Source: Albifimbria verrucaria
Lineage: Eukaryota; Ascomycota; Sordariomycetes; Hypocreales; Stachybotryaceae
Length of the DNA stretch: 64,000 bases
Reading direction: 5' to 3'
NCBI GenBank assembly: GCA_020081605.1
Contig: JAHREC010000018.1
Span: forward strand, 2,728,001 to 2,792,000
Shown: positions 49,484 through 60,873 of the stretch, in pieces
How the letters are laid out: each line of letters begins with the position of its first letter
How positions within the stretch are numbered: position 1 is the first letter of the stretch
Notes under the pieces: model-generated
What the model was told of the DNA's origin: nothing
Databases searched by the model: none
Seen by the model: the letters and a program-made list of their open reading frames with translations, nothing else
Made by a program: the position numbers and the translations under genes

Positions 49484-52400
49484 ATGGAGCCTTCTGATCG
49501 TAGTCAGAGGCCAGCCAGTCAAGGTTCTCTCCGAAGCACTTACAGAGGACATGGCCAGAATACTTATCCCCAGTCTCCTATACCTCAACGACAACCCTTG
49601 CGAAGCATCAGCGGAAATGCGGCTTTCCTTCAATCACCAGGCCCCTAGAGAGCATGCTCAAAACGACTACCGAGACTGGTGATATTGGCATATTCTCCAT
49701 AAAGCCGTTCGCATCATCTGCAACCTATCATCACTTGCCTCGCAGCAGGCCATACCCGGCGGAGACGGTGCCTCACCAGAGACCTAGGATGAGACTCTCC
49801 CCAGACAATGATGGCCATGATGACCGCAGATGGCTGCCGTCATATCGAGACACCACATCCGAGATCATTTCATTATACGGCTCTGACACGCAACAGTCAC
49901 TATCTAGGTCGTTCTCCCCTCACGGCCTAATGAGGACACTCGTTCCTATTCATTGACAACATGCGGTTCCAGACATATGCTGTCAAACAAGTCCTGCGCA
50001 GTGTTGCAGGAGCAACCTAGTGCTGGTGCGTTACATCGGCCACGGTCACCATTTCCTTACCCAGCCAGGTTGAAACGGCCAGGCATACGGCCAGCCTCCC
50101 CAGCTCTCACTAATAGTGGCGCAATCGACTATGGTAGAATGGTGGAGTTTGATTGTGTCTCCAACGTAAGTCCAGCCCTTTATCGCGGGAGAAGACCTTT
50201 AACGCCATTTCTGAAATATGTATAGAGAACGTTGAACGGATCATATCGGCCCTCCCATCACGCAGCAGTTCGTCGTCCCCGCCACTTTCTCTTCGCCACG
50301 AGTCAAATAGATCTACAGCCTCACTCCCATCAAGGACTACACCGTTTCTATCACGAACTAGCCCAGGCTCCTATCGCGCCCCGAGTCCATACATCTCTAG
50401 CAGCTGGACACCTCGCCCAGGTCATCACCACAAAGAGGAATCATCTGACCAGAGCCTGCGGTCCACTAGTCTCACATCAATCGTTGAGATGTATCAGATG
50501 CCTATCAACAATGGGAAGCCACCTCTACGCTCCTCCGGCTCTTTCTACTACGATTACAGCGAGGGATTCGAGACGGGAGGTGAACGCCAGCCTGAAGTGA
50601 CAGAGATTCCCTATGTCCCATTCCAAAACGGACAGGAAGCATTAACCAGCCCTTGATTCTCAAGGATGACACTCGAAATTGTTTGGAACCAAAGTCTCCT
50701 CATCGTCTTTGTCGAAGCTACAACATGCTGGAGGCTCTGACCAAGGTGGAACAGCCGTTGTTCAAAACAAGAAACCTACAGAGAGTCCAGAACAAACGAA
50801 GACTACTCTTGAGCAAAAAAGCGAGGGGTGTCACCTAATCCAGAGTACTGAAGGAACTCCCGGGTATGGCATGGTGTCGTCTGAGTCACTCGGATCTCCT
50901 TATTCTCATGTACCAGAAAATGAAGAGAAGTATGAAACTGGCTTGCCACCTTCGAGACACGTTATCCAGACCAAAGATTCTATACAATCTCTTAGTGTTC
51001 AATGCGAAGACTGCACCGAAGGATCTTCAACGCTTTTCCATCCAGGTATCGACATTGAGGATGTGGAGCCATTTTCATCCTGCAAGTCACGTCCTCAATC
51101 GAAGGCTGCCACTTTCAGGAATGAACTGAACAGCGAAACTCTTGACAAGTCAAGCTCACGAAAATCATTGCCATCCACACAAGCCTTGGTTGAGGCCAGC
51201 GTTCATAAGTCCAACAATCAAGGCAATATGAACTTAATAACAATGGAACAAGAAGGAGATATCAGGACATATAGTAAGAGTTGCGCTGTGGAGTCAACTT
51301 CAGCTCAACCGATTCAAGCTTTACCCACACCAATGCCCCTGGACCAGATATATGAAAGGAAGCATCGCCGAAATAATGCAGCCATGATGATTAACTCGCT
51401 TGAGTGTGTTGATGGCACACCTGAGAAAGAGGGATCTCCGGGAAACATTGCACTAGATGATCCGCTGTCCTCGACAGAACATGGCAGGTCTAGTAATGAA
51501 TTACATGACAGCCAAGACATGCCACATCTTATGAAATCTTTGCCACCGTTACCAAATGGACTTTCAGAGCAGCTCCATGAACTACTCGGTGCTTCAAGCT
51601 TGGGGAGTTCTCAGAGCCAATCTAGTCGTAACGAAGAAGGCACACTCGCAGAAGATTCTATGGCTAGAGACGCCCGATTGCGAATGGATAAGTCACCCAG
51701 CACACCACCACCAGGAAACATACAAGATGGGGTTGTAACACGGTCGCCAAAACTCCGACTACGCATCAGAGCGTCTCCTCGCCGCAACATCCACAACATA
51801 AGCACAACGCCATTAGGTAGCTCTTCTGAATATTTGGAAGATTTGGGACCTTCTATTACTCAAATTAGCGCCCCGAAGCTGAGACTCAGAGTTTCGCGGA
51901 GTGAAATAAGAGGAGTAAGAGAAAAGCAAGGCGAACTATTCCCGGTACGTTCGAAGCAATGCATATCGCGTGACAACAGCATGGGAAGAGTGCACAAGTC
52001 GGAAGCAGATCATTTGAAGACCATGAACAAAGTCGCCACTGTTACTGGCCGGGATAGGGGTCGAAGGGTCAGTGACGAGGGCACAGTTGATAGGATAACT
52101 TGTTTGGCGAAGGGCCCAGTAAAGCAGCCAGAGAAGCCCGACGGTCGAAAGATAATGCCGGTAGACAAGGTGGGCACTTTGCAACCCCCGGAGCTTCAGC
52201 TCGGGGCCATTCGAGACACGTGTCTAGCCCTGAGCTGCGTGTTGAATCGGCTGGACCTAGAAGACTACGACAGAAGATCTCTATGCTTCGACTTCGCATT
52301 CCTGGGACTCAAAATAATACAGCAGCTAGAGCCCCAACAAGGCCATCAAAGACAAGGCGTATCCCTACTCCACTTCACTTCACCAGCATTGGTTCACTGC

Positions 52401-52552
52401 CACACCAACGCATAGGATCCAGAGGTCGTGTCGACTTGACAGATCCAAACAGCAAAGGAGGGCGCGTCAAGAGGTGGGCAATTGGTGCTAGGCGAGTTGT
52501 ACGCTTTTATGTGAGGCGCACCTTGGATCGACAGACACGCCAGGATGTTTGA
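49484..52552 (+). CDS. Large low-complexity protein with repeated LRLR motifs
   Basis: Unrecognised protein of about 1003 residues. Exons 49484-50165 and 50228-52552 (62-nt intron, CVSN|NVERIISAL). Five single-base losses are needed: near 49643-49646, in the 49900-49960 region, two in 50640-50690, and one in about 52080-52130. With them the exon sum is 3012, divisible by three. The chain is Ser/Pro/Arg-rich and probably largely disordered. Visible elements: EFDCVSNNVERIISALPSR (a conserved-looking helix), a Ser-rich block, FYYDYSEGF, and a short motif repeated three times: SPKLRLRIRAS (about 51743-51775), APKLRLRVSRS (51869-51902) and SMLRLRIPG (52278-52306). The C-terminus is strongly basic (VKRWAIGARRVVRFYVRRTL). 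No membrane segment is seen. A scaffold or cortex protein is plausible but is inference. Confidence 0.65.
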
Positions 52553-52989
52553 TAAAGACGAATATGAGCTGTTAATGCTCTTGAAGATTATCGTGAGCCT
52601 TTTTTCGTATTCTGGGCGATGAAGAGGCCAGGCTAGTGATTGCTTGAGAGCCAGGATGATGCAGAACCGGAGGGAACAAGCCGGGTGCCTCATCCATGTC
52701 TATCAGAAGCGTAAATTTGTTTGCTATGCTGCTCACAGGCCAGTCAATACAGTTTTATCGGACACGTAGAGTTAGGATGTGGCAGGTCTATGGAGTACAA
52801 AGCCGACAGAACACTGGTGGTAATGCTTAATAAATTCCACAAGGGAATCCAATGAGAATTCTAGTTTGAATAAAAATACGTAACGAATAGACTGTATCAA
52901 CAATGCGAGTCTCGTGTGCTCTACATGTCGGGGTATCCAAATCAATCATGCTTTCAAATGCCTGAGAAAAAAGTCATAGCGGAGACCAG
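52553..52989. other. Intergenic between convergent genes
   Basis: 3' flanks only; AT-rich near 52740-52900. Confidence 0.6.
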
Positions 52990-55228
52990 TCACTGCTTCG
53001 TATCCTCTGCGATACTTTTCCAAAAGCCACATCTGGACTTTTCTCCTTCTCCGACTGCTTCCATGATTGAGTGATCCGTTTGTATGACAAGGCGATTCTG
53101 GTTCGCTCCCATGGCTCCCACATGGGTGCCTCCGCGGCCTTGAAGGTGTTGGGATTCAACGTTATGACGAAGCTCAACCAATACTTCATGACTAGAGGTA
53201 CGACGCCGGCGTTGTACGACCAGTAGCCGGGGCTCACGATAAGAGGCGGAAGCATTTGGGGCCCGAAAACGGCTGGGCCCTCGAACACATGAGGAACTCC
53301 GAGTCCACCAGCAGTCAGCTCTTCGTCTTGAACATTGTAGCGGTACGACCAAACAGGTGCAGAGGTTTGGCCCTGGGAGTCTGGAGATAAGGGGCTCATC
53401 TCAGAGCTGTACACATTGAGAAGGTTGCTGGTGGGGCATATGAAGGTAGCCTCGCCGTAGGCTCGGGATGCAGATGGATACCAAGGCGAATGGAACGGAA
53501 GAGCCGGCTCTAAGGGGTAGAAGGCAAGCAACTTTTCGGCATCGGAAGGAGTGATGCCTGGATAGTTGATTTGGAAGAAGTTGATGATATCCTTTGGATC
53601 ATTTGCGTCATGAGGGGCAAAGACAGAGCCCTCTACATATGGTTGTAAGTAAGTGATAATTGTATGGAAATGGAAGAAGACTGACCATTTGTACAGGAAC
53701 CTGCCAATATAGGCACTTTCACGAGCCGCTTGTTCTCGATGAGATTATATGGAAGATCTTGAAGGAATTCCCCGTCAATGCATGGCGTCCAATAGAACAG
53801 TGGATTGATGAATTGACCGGGGAACGGGCTTGGATGGTTCAAATTTTGCAACTCGTGCATGCTTTTGCTCCGGAGGCATTGCATCCTGTCTTCTGCCCCA
53901 GAGCAACCTCCTTCCTCCATGACCCTGTCGAGCTGATACTCGAGGTCGGAGACGGAGGGTTGTGCAGGGAAGAAGACGGATTCGCCAATGGCTCCGACAA
54001 AGAGCCCATCATCGCGTCCGCCATAGGAGGCTAGGTGCATAGCAACGGATCCAGCGCCGGCAGATATGCCATGGATTACGACGTGATCTGGGTCGCCACC
54101 AAACTATACAGGAGGGTTAAACACAGGACTAGGACTAGAGGATGCGTTTGCGAATGGGCCATACCTTGGATATGTGCTTCTGCACCCACTCTAGGAGGAA
54201 GCGCTGATCGAGAAGGCCGACGTTGAGGTTACCGTCGCGTCTGACCTCCTCTCCAGCCAGGAAGCCCCAGAGACCGACGCGATAATTGAAGTTAACAAAG
54301 ACAATACCACGCCCGGAGGTTTCGACGAGCTGCGAGCCGTTCCAGTTTCCATTGGATAAAAGGGTATAGCCTTGGGAGATGTTAGCATTATATCTTGTGG
54401 TGGGGAGTTGACATAATCAACCGACCTCCTCCCTGGATGAAAACCATAACGGGTAGCTTCATATCGGCAGTGGCATTGGTCGGTGCCCAGACATTCGCAA
54501 AGAGACAATCTTCATCGTATGCCTCATTTGAGGGCTGGGATATGCCGAGACAAAGAGGCCCGAACTACAACATGAACTGTCTTAGATTGGCTTCTGCGAT
54601 GTTGCAGGGCTGACATACCTTCTTAGCTCTAGTGATGCCTTCAGTCTCCTCGGGATCGACGGGGCCCGCCATCGCAATTGGCCCGTGGGACGCTGAGCAT
54701 ATCGAAGACCAAGGTATTCACTGATGTTGTTGTTTAGATAGGTGCCTCTGTACTTGGCATAGCCCAGGTCTATGACAGGGCCATGATTATCTGGCGACTG
54801 GAATTCGGTTTACATGAGCATGTCAATTCATAAGTGGGGAGCAGCAACAGAAGGCAACGCACATCAGGAAAGCCATGGTATAATCCAATGGCTACGCATA
54901 ACGCCAGAACCAGGAAGACGACGAGACGGCAGGCCCTGCCCGAAGATTTCCTTCTCCGGGGTTTCGGCTTAGTGGACTCCAGGTCATCCCGGTCCCACTC
55001 GTTGTTGGGCACGGGGCATAACCCGTCAGACTGGCGATGAAGAAGCGCAAGTGACGGACCGGCCAGACCTTGCGGAGTCCCCAAGCCAGGATCATGGGAG
55101 GCGGCCAAACGGCACGGGGCACGCGCCGTGTCGAGCGAAGCTACCCGAGGTGGTGGAGAAGGGGAGGAAGAAACAGAACGACGATGACGAAACGGACAGG
55201 AAAGGCAAGGAAAGGAAAGGAAAGGCAA
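52990..55228 (-). CDS. Carboxylesterase type B (alpha/beta hydrolase), membrane-anchored
   Basis: Esterase/lipase family hydrolysing carboxylic esters; natural substrate unknown. Exons: 55228-54863, 54797-54619, 54564-54426, 54370-54165, 54103-53686, 53632-52990; about 650 residues after correction. The N-terminal part has a basic flank and one helix (RRKSSGRACRLVVFLVLALC VAIGLY), suggesting a type II anchor. Catalytic-domain landmarks: DLGYAKYRGTYLNNNISEYL, GPLCLGIS then EDCLFANVWAP, oxyanion hole VMVFIQGGGY, nucleophile elbow GISAGAGS (Ser), LNVGLLDQRFLLEWVQ, and catalytic His in GVPHVFEGPAVFG. Two single-base losses occur, at about 54661-54666 and 53098-53105; the latter restores the C-terminus CGFWKSIAEDTKQ and ends at 52990. 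The start is uncertain: codons near 55196-55228 lie in a GGAAA repeat that is more likely 5' leader. Confidence 0.85.
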
Positions 55229-55235
55229 AAGAAAG
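55196..55235. repeat. (GGAAA)n-like low-complexity tract
   Basis: Imperfect GGAAA/GGCAA units. It overlaps the most upstream possible codons of the carboxylesterase, which makes that start doubtful. Confidence 0.6.
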
Positions 55236-57349
55236 ACCAGGCGCTGTGAACAACTACAGTATCAACAAGGAGCGAAGAGGTGGGAATGATACGGTATCAA
55301 AGCAACCAAGACAGGCACAAAGACAAAGACAACTGGACACGAAAATGATCTTCCCCTTCTTCTCTCCACGAGCTGCCGCATGTACTATGCATTGGGTCAT
55401 GATCAGCGGTTGTCGCAATCAATTCGACGCACGGTCACGTGAGCACCGCATTTTCCTGTCTCAAGATACTTGGCCACTCTCTAGTCCTACAGTACAGTAC
55501 AGTACCAGTCTTGCCAGTACTCTGTCATCCGTACCTTACCATCCTTTATTTGACCCATGAATAGAACCAGGGGATGAAATCTCGGTACGCGCACACTCCG
55601 CACTGATCGTCGTGGCGGCGAATACGGTATCGTCCACCATGTTTGGTCTGACCGGGAAGCTGCCTCACCTTCCCTTACCCTTACCTATGACCGTTTTCGG
55701 TGCGATTAAAATTGCCAGTGTGGCATGGGGGCCATTAATAGAGCTGGCTACCGGGATTCGACAATTGTCGATTGTTACATTGATGGGACACCTGTAAGCC
55801 GTTGCTGCTTGTCCAATATGACAATTACCACACTGTCCAATTGCCTTTGACGTCTGTTGCTGCAGGAGACGCACCCGAACACCTCAGAGTCACTTTCATC
55901 TCCCGCAGAGGTAACATCCAGCCCGACACTGCGCAAACTGCTGCGTCTATTTCTGGAAGAGCAGCAAAAGCTACCTATCTCAGCATTCAGTACTCGTTAG
56001 CCCGAGTCTCGCGCACGTGTGATGACATAGGGCCTGAACTATTCCGACTAGCGCGTCCCCATCGTCATGGCATGGCATGGGATGCTCTCGCCAGGGCAAG
56101 CTTGAACCGAGCAACGCACGAGGGATCCTAGCCTCGCTTCACACTTGAGCTACGTTAGCGCGTCGTTGTCAGAAAAGACCGGACGAGCATGATGTGCTTG
56201 TGCCGAACTCGAGCGTGATGGCGCCCACCGTGTTCCAGAAGCCGCGTGCGTCTCAGGCCACCCGTGATTGTGGGGACTCGTTCTTTTCACCTCGAGTCTC
56301 TTACACTTTGGGATCGCCATAGGTTTCAACTGATGCCAGGAACCTCCCCCATGACTCGCCCTTGTCGAGGTGATCAGAACATTGCAAGGACCTGCGCATG
56401 AAGTTTGGACAATGAACCATTTCGTTTCCCGCCGGTTTGGTTTTCTTATCGTCGCGCAATATATACAAACAAGAAACGAGCGCGCATAAAGATGTGAGTT
56501 ACAACTGCAAAGGATGCAATGCTGTACAGTAGGATGGAGGAAGCTGTCCTCGTCGCTCCCAAGAGCCCTTTTGGGTCAAAGGGCTGTAACACGCCAGGCA
56601 CGGCCGCAATTAAGCTCTGCAGCACCTCTTTATCCCAACCTCATATCGGAATCATCTGATCCCATCACGTAGTTTAACTCTCTTTTTTTTTGTGCTGAAG
56701 AACTACGGACGCATTTTGCTAGCCAAACCTGAGACGAGCGCGAACGAATTGGAGCTGGCCCTGTCGACAGGCCTCGAGTTGGAGGTGTCCCCACCAAGCT
56801 CAGACGTTACAAACCCTTCCCTTAAAAGTTGAGGCTGCGCCCAGGAACGCGAGCAAGAATGCAACCTGCTGATTGGATCATTTGGACAACAGTGGGCGGG
56901 AGCATTGCTCTTTCGGGCGGCTAGGCCATGACAATTGGACCCCGTGAATGCCGGGAAACAGTCGTTCAACGTCTCAGCAGCCATCGCGATGTCTGAACTA
57001 TGAGTTTCAAGCAGGCCGACAAAGTCATGGCCAGGTTTCTCCGCGCCCGTGATTGTGGAATTCGGCCTCAATTGCACCGGCCGCGATCGTTCTCTCGGTG
57101 CAGATTGAAGCCAACCACCATAGTTTGTGGGAATATATAGATGGTGAGTTTCCGCGATGCAATGTTCAACTTCATCCCATCACTTCCAACTCACTCACAT
57201 CATTCCGATCTTTCCAGCAGCTGCGCTGCCTTCTTCCATTCTATCCTCCCATTTCAGCAAGGGGTCTGCGACCTTTTCAAACACCTTCTTTGTAATCCAA
57301 GTCAGCTTACCACGACATACCTAATTTGTCAAGATACCCCTAAACCAAC
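55229..57349. other. Intergenic, divergent promoters
   Basis: Spacer of 2.1 kb between the carboxylesterase (-) and the small secreted protein (+). GTAC-rich repeat CAGTACAGTACAGTAC near 55490-55505; TATATAGATGG near 57135-57145 may be a TATA-like element about 210 bp before the secreted-protein ATG. Small frames (55612-56131) have no support. Confidence 0.5.
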
Positions 57350-57917
57350 ATGAAGTTCTCTCTGATCACCGTGGCCCTGGCAACCCTTGCAGCGGCAAGT
57401 CCCATCCAGAGACGGGCCGTCTTTTCTAAATCAACCTTCAACGAGCTCTCTATTAGCGGAGGTGTTGCCGGCAACGCCCAGGAGGAAGCCCTGCAGAAGC
57501 TGGGGACTGCCGGCCGACCTGACCACCGTGGAGAAGTCTGACCTCGACTTCCTGAACAGTGTCAACGGCATCTGCAATGACGCCGAGAAGGAAGCCTTCA
57601 ACACGGCAATTGAGGCCGCATCCGGTGAGGCAGCCGCCGCTCTTCAGGTAAGCTCCAACGCACAGTCCACGTTACTTCTGCAGTGATTCCCGTGACAGCC
57701 TTGCTGACAGCCTTCCTTCCAATAGCGCGGAAAGATTAAGAACAAGGTTCTCAAGCTCACGGCCACCGTTCTGAAGCTGCAGGCTCAAGCCGCCCAAGGC
57801 CAGGACGTCGCGGACAAGCTGGCCACCGAGCAGAAGAAGCTGGACAACAACATTGCCACAGACAAGGCCTCGGCTGGAGAGAAGTCCACCAACCTTTCAT
57901 TCTCCGCCTCTACCTGA
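57350..57917 (+). CDS. Small secreted protein, effector-like
   Basis: Exons 57350-57647 and 57726-57917; 162 residues. A clear signal peptide (MKFSLITVALATLAAAS) is followed by a possible Kex2-type dibasic site (PIQRRA). The mature part is Ala/Lys/Leu-rich and helical (KSDLDFLNSVNGICNDAEKE; KLTATVLKLQAQAAQGQDVA), with one cysteine, so it is not a Cys-knot effector. Such small secreted helical proteins are common in plant- and insect-associated Sordariomycetes; function is unknown. One extra G in a run at 57502-57505 breaks the frame: removing it gives QKLGLPADLTTVEK and a total of 489 nt, divisible by three. It is isolated between long spacers, a setting typical of regulated secreted genes. 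Confidence 0.75.
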
Positions 57918-58573
57918 AAATATGGAGAGGGGGAAGAGGTGTGGAGGGTTGATGAGTGAGCAACTGGCTTGGCCTACGCACCAACGACAAAGGACGCAAG
58001 GACCTCACAGGCTAAAGTTTAAATCCACGGCTTGGGGCCGGTTCCAGGAGAGCCGCTGCCGATGGAGCTACTGAAAGGACGTTGATTAAAGGCGCACCAT
58101 CTGTAATAGCTTCAGTCTCGGGGACTTGTTGACATTGTCGGTTCGTGCAAGTGGGGGTCAATAGGTGGAAACCCGGACGACCCATGTAGTTACTCATGAT
58201 GATACTGAAGGAGGGAGGGCGAAACGAAATAGAAGATATAAAAAACACAATAAAAACAATAAAAAAATAAACAAAACAACCAAGACCAAAGCCTTAAAAG
58301 ATGGAGCCGCTCACTGTCAACCCCGGACACCATCCAATGGCCAGCAGATTACATGTCGATACTGTCTAATTGCGGAAGGCAAAGGAAAGGGAGCTGCAGA
58401 TGCCGGATGGCGGCGTCAAAGTGGTGGGATTTCTAGGATAGGAAACGGCCGAAGCTGGGTGAGTAAAGAGGATGATGGGTTGCAGGGATTGGGGCTAAGC
58501 GGGGACGATGTGCGAACTTTTGAGGGTCAGCGTCAGCGATGGATGTGCGATAGGATACGACGCCATGCAGGTT

Positions 58574-58593
58574 CGAGTCGAGTCGAGTCGAGT
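58574..58593. repeat. (CGAGT)4 microsatellite
   Basis: Four tandem pentamer units. Confidence 0.8.
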
Positions 58594-60008
58594 GGGTTGG
58601 ACTATCATCCTTGGCCCATAGTGCTAGCAAGGACATAGGGCAGGGTTGAGGGGCCCATTCCGAAACTTTGGTACGCGGCCTCGGTGCGGCTCGGTCATTG
58701 ACGGTTATGTGCCCGATGCAGTGAGAAGGGGCAGGGGATTTGGCCGTTACATCGAGCAGTGTCGATCGCCGGTTCGGCTCTTCTTGGGCAATGGTGGGAT
58801 GCGTATGAGGCTTGCAGATCAGGTTAGTACGTGATAGTGCTGTAGTGTAAGGTTGGGGCCAAGATGGGTTGACGTTCCTGGACGGGGGCCACAGTGTACG
58901 CTAGGGCCAGTAGGTAGGTAGGTAGTGATGTGTGCGTTACGGTACGGTACCGCAAGACGCAACACCGGCTGACCAACCCCGGTGAACAGGCAGATGCCAT
59001 TGGGACGAAACAAAGACTGGTTACCGTAGGAGAAGGAGTAGGAGTAGGAGGAAAGGCGTGACGGTGGCCAGGCAGCTGAAAACTAGAGGCGAGGAGAGAA
59101 GAGGAGAGGCAAGAACAAGCGAACCGCATCCACGGATTGGAAGGCCAAGCGGGGCCGCTAGAACAGAAGGGGTCCACTGACGGCGGCCAAGAAGGGACTA
59201 GCGGGGTTGAGGCGAGAGTAATCTAAAAATGCCAGGATCTGGGGAGGCCTAAAAATAGAAGAAGCCAAAATGTAAATGCAGTGGCCGTTCCCATTTGTCG
59301 GCTCCGATGCTGCTGCCGTTTACCGGTGCTGCTTTGCTGTTGCTGTTGCTGCGCTGCCAGAAACTTCATTTCCCATGGTGTCACAAGGGCTCTCACATAA
59401 TTAACTAAAAAGAATCCAACCGTCAAACCGAGATTGATGTCGCGATGCCAGGGTGGCTAGCGCCGCTGATTGTGTTTCGAATCGTTCAGGAAGTCGTGCG
59501 CGCTCTCTGCGGGACTGTATCCGCATGGCGTCGGCGTAGAGTTTGGCTGGAGGCTACCCGAGCAACTGAGGTATGCATCTTTGTCTGTCTTGCCGCCAAA
59601 GTACCTTGTGTACAGTACTTTGCACTGTTAATTGGCTGGTCGGTTCGGTTGGTCTGTTGGTTGGTTGGTAGTTGGAAGTTTCAGGAAGGCCCGGCATCGT
59701 CACCCGTAAACAAACGAATGCGTTCGTGTCTCGTCCTGGGCCATAAAACAAAGATAAAAATAATAAGACCAGGTACGTATGGAGTACTCTGTAAACGACA
59801 TCGAAATCGGCTCCATACCCGGCCATGGTCGTTAATTACTTCAAGGTAGTTAGCCGGTTGGCTGGCTGGCTGCGTGGTTGTTGAATTCTTTGCTAATTAG
59901 CTCCGGTTCCTCCTCAAGCACCACCTGTGGGTTATTCTCCTTCGTGCCTCTTTCTCCCTTCCCTTTTCCCTTCCTGTCCTGCATAACAGCGTAGCATTTT
60001 CGCCTCCC

Positions 60009-60043
60009 CATCCATCTCCATCCATCCATCCATCCATCCATCA
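60009..60043. repeat. (CATC)n microsatellite
   Basis: Tandem CCATCCATC units, about seven copies, in the spacer before the F-box gene. Confidence 0.8.
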
Positions 60044-60873
60044 ACACGCACCCCTTTTACTTTGCCTTTTGTTCACTTCTGACAAGGCGGGGTGAAACGG
60101 CATCGCTGCAGACGGCACGACTTGGCGCCTTCACACACCCCCTTCCCTCCCTCCCTCTCCCCTTTGGTGCTTTTGCCCTGTTGGTTCCAAAGGCTGCCAT
60201 CGTGCATATCGACTGGCTTCTCTACCTTCTTGTTCGCCACGACTACGAATCACCATTTGGCGCGCGCGTCCCCTCTCCTTTCCCCCTCTTTATCTATCTT
60301 TCGAGCTTCAATCAGCAAAAAGGCAGGCGAAGCCAGAAAAAGGGAACGCTCTTCCCGAGAACATGATCCGGCGGACTCAGATCTCTGTGCTACTCTCGTC
60401 AGCGTCTTGAAGCCGGCCGCACCTATTAATGGGCCAAACGATACGGTATGTCCGGCACCGTCTCGCTATTCATTGTCAGCCTACGCACTGAATTGACTAA
60501 GTTAACATACGCGCATGCGCCAGGACCGTCCAGGCCCGCCCCTACGCCCGGGTATCCGCCCCAAGCTGCCCGGCCCAGCGCTGTCTTTAGCAGGCCAGGC
60601 CCCTGAAGGCTACCCCAACTTGCATTGCGCTGCGCTGCTCCGCCTCGCAATCAAATTTCCCACCCACCGTCGCTCTATCCGCCTCATCATTCATCAAACA
60701 TCATCGCACCGTCGCCTTCGCCGTCCAGCGTAAGTAGGAGCCCACAGCCCCAATCCGCCAAACTCATCCTCAGCATGCACCCGTCCCGCCGCTTGATATA
60801 ACCTTCCTGACGTCTTCGTCTCTCCCTCAATAGGTTCTTCGCTGCAGCTAGCGCGCGCCGCTCCCAAGGCGCC

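Larger units (their letters stand above)
57918..60873. other. Intergenic, 3 kb, microsatellite-rich
   Basis: Upstream of the F-box gene and downstream of the secreted-protein gene. Carries an A-rich tract (58228-58282), a (CGAGT)n run, GTAGG and (CATC)n runs, and CT-rich leader-like DNA near 60090-60310. No supported gene. Confidence 0.55.

Noticed and set aside
58165..58638. 157-codon plus-strand frame downstream of the secreted-protein gene
   Set aside because: Made mostly of translated A-rich and microsatellite DNA.
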